Assembly: GCF_031143425.1 (NCBI RefSeq) | Contig: NC_090441.1 | Span: forward strand, 220,592,928-220,656,927 | Length of the DNA stretch: 64,000 bases | Direction of reading: 5' to 3' | Origin: Pleurodeles waltl | Taxonomy: Eukaryota > Chordata > Amphibia > Caudata > Salamandridae | Part shown: positions 40,201 through 55,200 of the stretch, piece by piece | How positions within the stretch are numbered: the stretch's first letter is position 1 | How the letters are laid out: each line of letters starts with the position of its first letter | The notes under the pieces: model-generated | Database searches by the model: none | What the model saw: only the letters and a program-made list of their open reading frames with translations | Told to the model about the DNA's origin: nothing | Position numbers and translations under genes: made by a program

Positions 40201-43200
40201 CACACACTGTCCTACTTGTACTACCTTACCTCTCACTGACACACTGTCCTACTTGTACTACCTTACCTCTCACGGACACACTGTCCTACTTGTACCACCT
40301 TACATCTCACGGACCCACTGTCCTACTTGTACTACCTCACCTCTCATGGACACACTGTCCTACCTGTATTACCTTACCTCTCACTAACACACTGTCCTAC
40401 TTGTACTACTTTACCTCTCATTGACACACTGTCCTACTTGTACTACCTTACCTCTCACTAACACACTGTCCTATTTGTACTACCTTACCTCGCAGAGACA
40501 CACTGTCCTACTTGTACTACCTTACCTCTCACTTACAGACTGTCCTACTTGTACTACCCTACCTCTCACTGACACACTGTCCTACTTGTACTACCTTACC
40601 TCTCACTGACACACTGTCCTACTTGCACTACCTTACCTCTCACTGACACCCTGTCCTACTTGTACTACCTTACCTCTCACTTACAGACTGTCCTACTTGT
40701 ACTACCTTACTTCTCACTGACACACTGTCCTACTTGCACTACCTTACCTCTCACGGACACACTGTCCTACTTGCACAACCTTACCTCCAACTGACACACT
40801 GTCCTACTTGTACTACCTTACCTCTCACTAACACACTGTCCTACTTGTACTACCTCACCTCTCACGGACACACTGTCCTACTTGTACTACCTTACCTCTC
40901 ACAGACACACTGTCCTACATGTACTACCTTACCTCTCACTGACACACTGTCCTACCTGTACTACCTTACCTCTCACTTACAGACTGTCCTACCTGTACTA
41001 CCTTACCTCTCACTGACAGACTGCCCTACTTGTACTACCTTACCTCTCACTGACACACTGTCCTACCTGTACTACCTTACCTCTCACTGACACACTGTCC
41101 TACATGTACTACCTTACCTCTCACTAACACACTGTCCAACTTGTACTACCTTACCTCTCACAGATACACTGTCCTACTTGTACTACCTTACCTCTCACTG
41201 ACACACTGTCCTATCTGTACTACCTTACCTCTCACTGACACACTGTCCTACATGTTCTACCTTACCTCTCACTGACACACTGCCCTAGTTGTACTAACTT
41301 ACCTCTCACTGACACACTGTCCTACTTGTACTACCTTACCTTTCACTGACACACTGTCCTACTTGTTCCACCTTACCTCTCATTAACACACTGTCCTACT
41401 AGTACTACCTTACCTCTCACTGACACACTGTCCTACTTGTACTACCTTACCTCTCACTGACACACTGCCCTACTTGTACTACCTTACCTCTCACTTACAC
41501 ACTGTCCTACTTGTACTACCTTACTTCTCACTGACACACTGCCCTACTTGTACTACCTTAACCTCACTAACACACTGTCCTACTTGTACTTCCTTACCTC
41601 TCACTTACAGACTGTATTACCTGTACTACCTTACCTCTCACTGACACACTGCCCTACTTGTACTACCTTACCTCTCACTAACACACTGTCCTAATTGTAC
41701 TACCTTACCTCTCACTGACACACTACCCTACTTGTACTACCTTAACCTCACTAACACACTGTCCTACTTGTACTACCTTACCTCTCACTGACACACTGTC
41801 CTACTTGTTCTACCTTACCTCTCACTGACGCACTGCCCTACTTGTACTACCTTAACCTCAGTAACCCACTGACCTACTTGTACTACCTTACCTCTCACTG
41901 ACACACTGCCCTACTTGTACTACCTTACCTCTCACTAACACACTGTCCTACTTGTACTACCTTACCTCTCACTGACACACTGCCCTACTTGTACTACCTT
42001 ACCTCTCATTAACACACTGTCCTACTTGTACTACCTTAACCTCACTAACACACTGTCCTACTTGTACTACCGTACCTCTCACTGACACACTGTCCTAATT
42101 GCTCTACCTTACCTCTCACTGACACACTGCCCTACTTGTACTACCTTAACCTCACTAACACACTGTCCTAACTAGACTGCCTTACCTCTCACTGACACAC
42201 GGTCCTACTTGTAATACCTTACCTCTCACTTACAGACTGCCCTACTTGTACTACCTTACCTCTCACTGACACACTGTCCTACTTGAATGAACATACCTCT
42301 CACTAACACACTGTCCTACTTGTACTACGTTACCTCTCACTGACACACTGTCCTACTTGTACTACCTTACGTCTTAATGACACACTGTCCTACTTGTACT
42401 ACCTTACCTCTCACTGACACACTGTCCTACTTGTACTACCTTACCTCTCACTGACACACTGCCCTACTTGTACTACCTTAACCTCACTAACACACTGTCC
42501 TACTTGAACTACCTTACCTCTCACTGACACTCTGTCCTACTTGTTCTACCTTACCTCTCACTGACACACTGCCCTACTTGTACTACCTTAGGTCTCACTT
42601 ACACACTGTCCTACTTGTACTACCTTACCTCTCACTGACACACTGCCCTACTTGTACTGTGTTACCTCTCACTTACAGACTGTCCTACCTGTACTACCGT
42701 TCCTCTCACTGACACACTGTCCTACTTGTACTACCTTACCTCTCACTTACAGACTGTCCTACTTGTACTACCTTACCTCTCACTAACACACTGTCCTACT
42801 TGTACTACCTTACCTCTCACTCACACACTGTCCTACTTGTACTACCTTACCTCTCACGGACACACTGTCCTACTTGCACTACCTTACCTCCAACTGACAC
42901 ACTGTCCTACTTGTACTACCTTACCTCTCACTAACAGCACTGCCCTACTTGTACTACCTTACCTCTCACGGACACACTGTCCTACTTGTATGAACATACC
43001 TCTCACTAACACACTGTCCTACTTGTACTACCTTACCTCTCACTGACACACTGTCCTACCTGTACTACCTTACCTCACACTGACACAATGTCCTACTTGT
43101 ACTACCTCACCTCTCATGTACAGACTGCCCTACTTGTACTACCTTACCTCTCACTAACACACTGTCCTACTTGTACTACCTTACCTCTCACTGACACACT

Positions 43201-46200
43201 GTCCTACTTGCACTACCTTATCTCGCAGAGACACACTGTCCTACTTGTACTACCTTACCTCTCACTGACACACTGCCCTACTTGTACTACCTTACCTCTC
43301 ACTAACACACTGTCCTAATTGTACTACCTTACCTCTCACTGACACACTACCCTACTTGTACTACCTTAACCTCACTAACACACTGTCCTACTTGTACCAC
43401 CTTACCTCTCACTGACACACTGTCCTACTTGTTCTACCTTACCTCTCACTGACGCACTGCCCTACTTGTACTACCTTAACCTCAGTAACCCACTGACCTA
43501 CTTGCACTACCTTACCTCTCACTGACACACTGCCCTACTTGTACTACCTTACCTCTCACTAACACACTGTCCTACTTGTACTACCTTACCTCTCACTGAC
43601 ACACTGCCCTACTTGTACTACCTTACCTCTCATTAACACACTGTCCTACTTGTACTACCTTAACCTCACTAACACACTGTCCTACTTGTACTACCGTACC
43701 TCTCACTGACACACTGTCCTAATTGCTCTACCTTACCTCTCACTGACACACTGCCCTACTTGTACTACCTTAACCTCACTAACACACTGTCCTAACTAGA
43801 CTACCTTACCTCTCACTGACACACGGTCCTACTTGTAATACCTTACCTCTCACTTACAGACTGCCCTACTTGTACTACCTTACCTCTCACTGACACACTG
43901 TCCTACTTGAATGAACATACCTCTCACTAACACACTGTCATGCTTGTACTACGTTACCTCTCACTGACACACTGTCCTACTTGTACTACCTTACGTCTTA
44001 ATGACACACTGTCCTACTTGTACTACCTTACCTCTCACTGACACACTGTCCTACTTGTACTACCTTACCTCTCACTGACACACTGCCCTACTTGTACTAC
44101 CTTAACCTCACTAACACACAGTCCTACTTGTACTACCTTACCTCTCACTGACACTCTGTCCTACTTGTTCTACCTTACCTCTCACTGACACACTGCCCTA
44201 CTTGTACTACCTTAGGTCTCACTTACACACTGTCCTACTTGTACTACCTTACCTCTCACTGACACACTGCCCTACTTGTACTGTGTTACCTCTCACTTAC
44301 AGACTGTCCTACCTGTACTACCGTTCCTCTCACTGACACACTGTCCTACTTGTACTACCTTACCTCTCACTTACAGACTGTCCTACTTGTACTACCTTAC
44401 CTCTCACTAACACACTGTCCTACTTGTACTACCTTACCTCTCACTCACACACTGTCCTACTTGTACTACCTTACCTCTCACGGACACACTGTCCTACTTG
44501 CACTACCTTACCTCCAACTGACACACTGTCCTACTTGTACTACCTTACCTCTCACTAACAGCACTGCCCTACTTGTACTACCTTACCTCTCACGGACACA
44601 CTGTCCTACTTGTATGAACATACCTCTCACTAACACACTGTCCTACTTGTACTACCTTACCTCTCACTGACACACTGTCCTACCTGTACTACCTTACCTC
44701 ACACTGACACAATGTCCTACTTGTACTACCTCACCTCTCATGTACAGACTGCCCTACTTGCACTACCTTACCTCTCACTAACACACTGTCCTACTTGTAC
44801 TACCTTACCTCTCACTGACACACTGTCCTACTTGCACTACCTTATCTCGCAGAGACACACTGTCCTACTTGTACTACCTTACCTCTCACTGACACACTGC
44901 CCTACTTGTACTACCTTACCTCTCACTAACACACTGTCCTACTTGTACTACCTTACCTCTCACGGACACACTGTCCTACTTGTACTACATTACCTCTCAC
45001 AGACACACTGTCCTACATGTACTACCTTACCTCTCACTGACACACTGTCGTACCTGTACTACCTTACCTCTCACTTACAGACTGTCCTACCTGTACTACC
45101 TTACCTTTCACTGACAGACTGCCCTACTTGTACTACCTTACCTCTCACTGACACACTGTCCTACCTGTACTACCTTACCTCTCACTGACACACTGTCCTG
45201 CATGTACTACCTTACCTCTCACTAACACACTGTCCTACTTGTACTACCTTACCTCTCACAGATACACTGTCCTACTTGTACTACCTTACCTCTCACGGAC
45301 ACACTGTCCTATCTGTACTACCTTACCTCTCACTGACACACTGTCCTACATGTACTACCTTACCTCTCACTGACACACTGTCCTTCCTGTACTACCTTAC
45401 CTCTCACTTACAGACTGTCCTACCTGTACTACCTTACCTCTCACTGACAGACTGCCCTACTTGTACTACCTTACACTCACTGACACACTGTCCTACTTGT
45501 ATGAACATACCTCTCACTGACACACTGTCCTACTTGTACTACCATACCTTTCAGTAACACACTGTCCTACTTGTACTACCTTACCTCTCACTTACAGACT
45601 GTCCTACCTGTACTACCTTACCTCTCACTGACACACTGCCCTACTTGTACTACCTTATCTCTCACTAACACACTGTCCAACTTGTACTACCTTACCTCTC
45701 ACTTACAGACTGTCCTACCTGTACTACCTTACCTCTCACTGACACATTGCCCTACTTGTACTACCTTACCTCTCACTAACACACTGTCTTTCTTGTACTA
45801 CCTTACCTCTCACTAACACAATGTCCTACTTTTACTACCTTACCTCTCACTGACACACTGTCCTACTTGTACTACCTTACGTCTCACTGACACACTGCCC
45901 TACTTATACTACCTTACGTCTCACTTACATACTGTCCTACTTGTACTACCTTACCTCTCACTGACACACTGCCCTACTTATACTACCTTAACCTCACTAA
46001 CACACTGTCCTACTTGTACTAGCTTACCTCTCACTGACACACTGTCCTACTTCTTCTACCTTACCTCTCACTGACACACTGCCCTACTTGTACTACCTTA
46101 CCTCTCACTAACACACTGTCCTACTTGTTCTACCGTACCTTTCACTGACACACTGTCCTACTTGTTCTACCTTACCTCTCACTGACACACTGCCCTACTT

Positions 46201-49200
46201 CTACTACCTTAACCTCACTAACACACTGTCCTACTTGTACTACCTTACCTCTCACTGACACACTGTCCTACTTGTTCCACCTTACCTCTCACTGACACAC
46301 TGCCCTACTTGTACTACCTTACCTCTCACTAACACACTGTCCTACTTGTACTACCTTACCTTTCACTGACACACTGTCCTACTTGTTCCACCTTACCTCT
46401 CATTAACACACTGTCCTACTAGTACTACCTTACCTCTCACTGACACACTGTCCTACTTGTACTATCTTACCTCTCACTGACACACTGCCCTACTTGTACT
46501 ACCTTACCCTCACTAACACACTGTCCTACTTGTACTACCTTACCTCTCACTGACACTCTGTCCTACTTGTTCTACCTTACCTCTCACTGACACACTGCCC
46601 TACTTGTACTACCTTACCTCTCACTAACACACTGTCCTACTTATACTACGTTACCTCTCACTGACACATTGTCCTACTTGTACTACCTTACCTCTCACTG
46701 ACACACTGTCCTACTTGTACTACTTTACGTCTCACTGACACACTGCCCTACTTGTACTACCTTACGTCTCACTTACATACTGTCCTACTTGTACTACCTT
46801 ACTTCTCACTGACACACTGCCCTACTTATACTACCTTAACCTCACTAACACACTGTCCTACTTGTACTAGCTTACCTCTCACTGACACACTGTCCTACTT
46901 CTTCTACCTTACCTCTCACTGACACACTGCCCTACTTGTACCAACTTACCTCTCACTAACAGACTGTCCTACTTGTACTACCTCACCTCTCACTGGCACA
47001 CTTCCCTACTTGTACTACCTTACCTCTCATTAACACACTGTCCTACTTGTACTACCTTAACTTCACTAACACACTGTCCTACTTGTTCTACCGTACCTTT
47101 CACTGACGCACTGTCCTACTTGTTCTACCTTACCTCTCACTGACACACTGCCCTACTTGTACTACCTTAACCTCACTAACACACTGTCCTACTTGTACTA
47201 CCTTACCTCTCACTGACACACTGTCCTACTTATTCTACCTTACCTCTCACTGACACACTGCCCTACTTGTACTACCTTACCTCTCACTAACACACTGTCC
47301 TACTTGTACTACCTTACCTTTCACTGACACACTGTCCTACTTGTTCCACCTTATCTCTCATTAACACACTGTCCTACTAGTACTACCTTACCTCTCACTG
47401 ACACACTGTCCTACTTGTACTACCTTACCTCTCACTGACACACTGCCCTACTTGTACTACCTTACCTCTCACTTACAGACTGTCCTACCTGTACTACCTT
47501 ACCTCTCACTGACACACTGCCCTACTTGTACTACCTTACCTCTCACTAACACACTGTCCTACTTGTACTACCTTTACCTCTCACTAACACACTGTCCTAC
47601 TTGTACTACGTTACCTCTCACTGACACACTGTCCTACTTGTACTACCTTACCTCTCACTGACACACTGTCCTACTTGTACTACCTTACGTCTCACTGACA
47701 CACTGCCCTACTTGTACTACCTTACGTTTCACTTACATACTGTCCTACTTGTACTACCTTACCTCTCACTGACACACTGCCCAACTTATACTACCTTAAC
47801 CTCACTAACACACTGTCCTACTTGTACTAGCTTACCTCTCACTGACACACTGTCCTACTTCTTCTACCTTACCTCTCACTAACACACTGTCCTACTTGTA
47901 CTACCTTACCTCTCACTGACACACTGTCCTACTTGTACTACCTTACCTCTCACTGACACACTGCCCTACTTGTACTACCTTACGTTTCACTTACATACTG
48001 TCCTACTTGTACTACCTTACCTCTCACTGACACACTGCCCAACTTATACTACCTTAACCTCACTAACACACTGTCCTACTTGTACTAGCTTACCTCTCAC
48101 TGACACACTGTCCTACTTCTTCTACCTTACCTCTCACTAACACACTGTCCTACTAGTACTACCTTACCTCTCACTGACACACTGTCCTACTTGTACTACC
48201 TTACCTCTCACTGACACACTGCCCTACTTGTACTACCTTACCTCTCACTTACAGACTGTCCTACCTGTACTACCTTACCTCTCACTGACACACTGCCCTA
48301 CTTGTACTACCTTACCTCTCACTAACACACTGTCCTACTTGTACTACCTTTACCTCTCACTAACACACTGTCCTACTTGTACTACGTTACCTCTCACTGA
48401 CACACTGTCCTACTTGTACTACCTTACCTCTCACAGACACACTATCCTACATGTACTACCTTACCTCTCACTGACACACTGTCCTACCTGTACTACCTTA
48501 CCTCTCACTTACAGACTGTCCTACCTGCACTACCTTACCTCTCACTGACAGACTGCCCTACTTGTACTACTTTACCTCTCACTGACACACTGTCCTACTT
48601 TTACTACCTTACCGCTCACTAACACGCTGTCCTACCTGTACTACCTTACCTCTCACTGACACACTGCCCTACTTTAACTACCTTACCTCTCACTAACACA
48701 CTGTCCTACTTGTACTACCTTACATCTCACTTACAGACTGCCCTAATTGTACTACCTTACCTCTCACTTACACACTACCCTACTTGTACTACCTTACCTC
48801 TCACTAACACACTGTCCTACTTGTACTACCTTACCTCTCACTGACACACTGCCCTACTTGTACTACCTGAACCTCACTAACACTCTGTCCTACTTGTACT
48901 ACCTTACCTCTCACTGACGCACTGTCCTACTTGTTTTAACTTACCTCTCACTGACACACTGCCCTACTTGTACTACCTTACCTCTCACTAACACACTGTC
49001 CTACTTGGACTACCTTATCTCTCACTGACACACTGCCCTACTTGTACTACCTTACCTCTCATTAACACACTGTTCTACTTGTACTACCTTAACTTCACTA
49101 ACACACTGTCCTACTTGTTCTACCGTACCTTTCATTGACACACTGTCCTACTTGTTCTACCTTACCTCTCACTGACACACTGCTCTACTTATACTACCTT

Positions 49201-52200
49201 AACCTCACTGGCACACTATCCTACTTGTACTACCTTACCTCTCACTGACACACTGTCCTACTTGTACTACCTTACGTCTTAATGACACACTGTCCTACTT
49301 GTACTACCTTACCTCTCACTGACACACTGTCCTACTTGTACTACCTTACCTCTCACTGACACACTGCCCTACTTGTACTACCTTAACCTCACTAACACAC
49401 TGTCCTTCTTGTACTATCTTACCTCTCACTGACACTCTGTCCTACTTGTTCTACCTTACCTCTCACTGACACACTGTCCTACTTGTACTACCTTACCTCT
49501 CACTGACACACTATCCTACTTGTACTACCTTACCTCTCACTGACACACTGTCCTACTTGTACTACCTTACGTCTTAATGACACACTGTCCTACTTGTACT
49601 ACCTTACCTCTCACTGACACACTGTCCTACTTGTACTACCTTACCTCTCACTGACACACTGCCCTACTTGTACTACCTTAACCTCACTAACACACTGTCC
49701 TACTTGTACTACCTTACCTCTCACTGACGCACTGTCCTACTTGTTTTACCTTACCTCTCACTGACACGCTGCCCTACTTGTACTACCTTACCTCTCACTA
49801 ACACACTGTCCTACTTGGACTACCTTATCTCTCACTGACACTGCCCTACTTGTACTACTTTAACTCTCATTAACACACTGTCCTACTTGTACTACCTTAA
49901 CCTCACTAACACACTGTCCTACTTGCACTACCTTACCTATCACTGACACACTGTCCTACTTTTTCTACCTTACCTCTCACTCACACACTGTCCTACTTGT
50001 TCTACCTTACATCTCACTGACACACTGCCCTACTTGTACTACCTTACCTCTCACTAACACACTGTTCTACTTGTACTACCTTACCTCTCACTGACGCACT
50101 GTCCTACTTGTTCTACCTTACCTCTCATTAACACACTGTCCTACTTGTACTACCTTACCTCTCACTAACACAATATCCTACTTGTACTACGTTACCTCTC
50201 ACTGACACACTGTCGTACTTGTACTACCTTACCTCTCACTGACACACTGTCTTACTTGTACTACCTTACGTCTCACTGACACACTGCCCTACTTGTACTA
50301 ACTTACCTCTCACTAACACACTGTCCTACTTGTACTACCTTACCTCTCACTAACACAATATCCTACTTGTACTACCTTACCTCTCACTTACAGACTGTCC
50401 TACTTGTACTACCTTACCTCTCACTGACACACTGTCCTACTTGTACTACCTTACCTCTCACTGACACACTGTCCTACTTGTACAACCTTACGTCTCACTG
50501 ACACACTGCCCTACTTGTACTACCTTACCTCTCACAGACACACTGTCCTACATGTACTACCTTACCTCTCACTGACACACTGTCCTACCTGTACTACCTT
50601 ACCTCTCACTTACAGACTGTCCTACCTGCACTACCTTACCTCTCACTGACAGACTGCCCTACTTGTACTACCTTACCTCTCACTGACACACTGTCCTACC
50701 TGTACTACCTCACCTCTCACTGGCACACTGCCCTACTTGTACTACCTTACCTCTCACTAACACACTGTCCTACTTGTACTACCTTACCTCTCACTGACAC
50801 ACTGCCCTACTTGTACTGCCTTACCTCTCATTAACACACTGTCCTACTTGTACTACCTTAACTTCACTAACACACTGTCCTACTTGTTCTTCCGTACCTT
50901 TAACTGACACACTATCCTACTTGTTCTACCTTACCTCTCACTGACACAATGCTCTACTTGTACTACCTTAACCTCACTAACACACTGTCCTACTTGCACT
51001 ACCTTACCTCTCACTGACACACTGTCCTACTTGTTCTACCTTACCTCTCACTGACACAATGCTCTACTTGTACTACCTTAACCTCACTAACACACTGTCC
51101 TACTTGCACTACCTTACCTCTCACTGACACATTGTCCTACTTGTTCTACCTTACCTCTCACTGACACACTGCCCTACTTATACTACCTTACCTTTTACTG
51201 ACACACTGTCCTACTTGTTCCACCTTACCTCTCCTTAACAAACTGTCCTACTAGTACTACCTTACCTCTCACTGACACACTGTCCTACTTGTACTACCTT
51301 ACCTCTCACTGACACACTGCCCTACTTGTACTACCTTAACCTCACTAACACACTGTCCTACTTGTACTACCTTACCTCTCACTGACACACTGTCCTACTT
51401 GTTCTACCTTACCTCTCACTGACACACTGTCCTACTTGTACTACGTTACCTCTCACTGACACACGGTCCTTCTTGTACTACCTTACCTCTCACTGACACA
51501 CTGTCCTACTTGTACTACCTTACGTCTCACTGACACACTGCCCTACTTGTACTACCTTACGTCTCACTTACTTACTGTCCTACTTGTACTACCTTACCTC
51601 TCACTGACACACTGCCCTACTTATACTACCTTAACCTCACTAACACACTGTCCTACTTGTACTAGCTTACCTCTCACTGACACACTGTCCTACTTCTTCT
51701 ACCTTACCTCTCACTGACACACTGCCCTACTTGTACTACCTTACCTCTCACTAACACACTGTCCTACTTGTACTACCTCACCTCTCACTGGCACACTGCC
51801 CTACTTCTACTACCTTACCTCTCATTAACACACTGTCCTACTTGTACTACCTTAACTTCACTAACATACTGTCCTACTTGTTCTACCGTACCTTTCACTG
51901 ACACACTGTCCTACTTGTTCTACCTTACCTCTCACTGACACACTGCCCTACTTGTACTACCTTAACCTCACTAACACACTGTCCTACTTGTACTACCTTA
52001 CCTCTCACTGACACACTGTCCTACTTGTTCTACCTTACCTCTCACTGACACACTGCCCTACTTGTACTACCTTACCTCTCACTAACACACTGTCCTACTT
52101 GTACTACTTTACCTTTCACTGACACACTGTCCTACTTGTTCCACCTTACCTCTCATTAACACACTGTCCTACTATTCTACCTTACCTCTCACTGACACAC

Positions 52201-55200
52201 TGTCCTACTTGTACTACCTTACATCTCACTGACACACTGCCCTACTTGTACTGCCTTTCCTCTCACTTACACACTGTCCTACTTGTACTACCTTACTTCT
52301 CACTGACACACTGCCCTACTTGTACTACCTTAACCTCACTAACACACTGTCCTACTTGTACTACCATACCTCTCACTTACAGACTGTATTACCTGTACTA
52401 CCTTACCTCTCACGACACACTGCCCTACTTGTACTACCTTACCTCTCACTTACACACTGTCCTAATTGTACTACCTTACCTCTCACTGACACACTACCCT
52501 ACTTGTACTACCTTAACCTCACTAACACACTGTCCTACTTGTACTACCTTACCTCTCACTGACACACTGTCCTACTTGTTCTAACTTACCTCTCACTGAC
52601 GCACTGCCCTACTTGTACTACCTTAACCTCACTAACACACTGACCTACTTGTACTACCTTACCTCTCACTGATACACTGCCCTACTTGTACTACCTTACC
52701 TCTCACTAACACACTGTCCTACTTGTACTACCTTACCTCTCACTGACACACTGCCCTACTTGTACTACCTTACCTCTCATTAACACACTGTCCTACTTGT
52801 ACTACCTTAACCTCACTAACACACTGTCCTACTTGCACTACCGTACCTCTCACTGACACACTGTCCTACTTGTTCTACCTTACCTCTCACTGACACACTG
52901 CCCTACTTGTACTACCTTAACCTCACTAACACACTGTCCTAACTGGACTACCTTACCTCTCACTGACACACGGTCCTACTTGTAATACCTTACCTCTCAC
53001 TTACAGACTGCCCTACTTGTACTACCTTACCTCTCACTGACACACTGTCCTACTTGTACTACCTTACGTCTTAATGACACACTGTCCTACTTGTACTACC
53101 TTACCACTCACTGACACACTGTCCTACTTGTACTACCTTACCTCTCACTGACACACTGCCCTACTTGTACTACCTTAACCATCTCTAACACTCTGTCCTA
53201 CTTGTACTACCTTACCTCTCACTGACACTCTGTCCTACTTGTTCTACCTTACCTCTCACTGACACACTGCCCTACTTGTACTACCTTACGTCTCACTTAC
53301 ACACTGTCCTACTTGTACTACCTTACCTCTCACTGACACACTGCCCTACTTGTACTGCATTACCTCTCACTTACAGACTGTCCTACCTGTACTACCGTTC
53401 CTCTCACTGACACACTGTCCTACTTGTACTACCTTACCTCTCACTCACACACTGTCCTACTTGTACTACCTTACCTCTCACTAACACACTGTCCTACTTG
53501 TACTACCTTACCTCTCACTTACAGACTGTCCTACTTGTACTACCTTACCTCTCACTAACACACTGTCCTACTTGTACTACCTTACCTCTCACTCACACAC
53601 TGTCCTACTTGTACTACCTTACCTCTCACGGACACTGTCCTACATGCACTACCTTACCTCCAACTGACACACTGTCCTACTTGTACTACCTTACCTCTCA
53701 CTCACACACTGTCCTACTTGTACTACCGTACCTCTCACTAACACACTGTCCTACTTGTACTACCTTACCTCTCACTGACACACTGTACTACCTGTACTAC
53801 CTTACCTCACACTGACACAATGTCCTACTTGTACTACCTCACCTCTCAAGTACAGACTGCCCTACTTGTACTACCTTACCTCTCACTTACAGACTGTCCT
53901 ACCTGTACTACCTTACCTCTCACTGACAGACTGCCCTACCTGTACTACCTTACCGCTCACTGACACACTGTCCTACCTGTACTACCTTACCTCTCACGGA
54001 CACACTGTCCTACATGTACTACCTTACCTCTCACTAACACACTGTCCTACTTGTACTACCTTACGTCTCACTGACACACTGCCCTACTTGTACTAACTTA
54101 TCTCTCACTAACACACTGTCCTACTTGTACTACCTTACCTCTCACTAACACAATATCCTACTTGTACTACGTTACCTCTCACTGACACACTGTCCTACTT
54201 GTACTACCTTACCTCTCACTGACACACTGTCCTACTTGTACAACCTTACGTCTCACTGACACACTGCCCTACTTGTACTACCTTACCTCTCACAGACACA
54301 CTGTCCTACATGTACTACCTTACCTCTCACTGACACACTGTCCTACCTGTACTACCTTACCTCTCACTTACAGACTGTCCTACCTGCACTACCTTACCTC
54401 TCACTGACAGACTGCCCTACTTGTACTACCTTACCTCTCACTGACACACTGTCCTACCTGTACTACCTCACCTCTCACTGGCACACTGCCCTACTTGTAC
54501 TACCTTACCTCTCACTAACACACTGTCCTACTTGTACTACCTTACCTCTCACTGACACACTGCCCTACTTGTACTGCCTTACCTCTCATTAACACACTGT
54601 CCTACTTGTACTACCTTAACTTCACTAACACACTGTCCTACTTGTTCTTCCGTACCTTTAACTGACACACTATCCTACTTGTTCTACCTTACCTCTCACT
54701 GACACAATGCTCTACTTGTACTACCTTAACCTCACTAACACAATGTCCTACTTGCACTACCTTACCTCTCACTGACACACTGTCCTACTTGTTCTACCTT
54801 ACCTCTCACTGACACAATGCTCTACTTGTACTACCTTAACCTCACTAACACACTGTCCTACTTGCACTACCTTACCTCTCACTGACACACTGTCCTACTT
54901 GTTCTACCTTACCTCTCACTGACACACTGCCCTACTTATACTACCTTACCTTTTACTGACACACTGTCCTACTTGTTCCACCTTACCTCTCCTTAACAAA
55001 CTGTCCTACTAGTACTACCTTACCTCTCACTGACACACTGTCCTACTTGTACTACCTTACCTCTCACTGACACACTGCCCTACTTGTACTACCTTAACCT
55101 CACTAACACACTGTCCTACTTGTACTACCTTACCTCTCACTGACACACTGTCCTACTTGTTCTACCTTACCTCTCACTGACACACTGTCCTACTTGTACT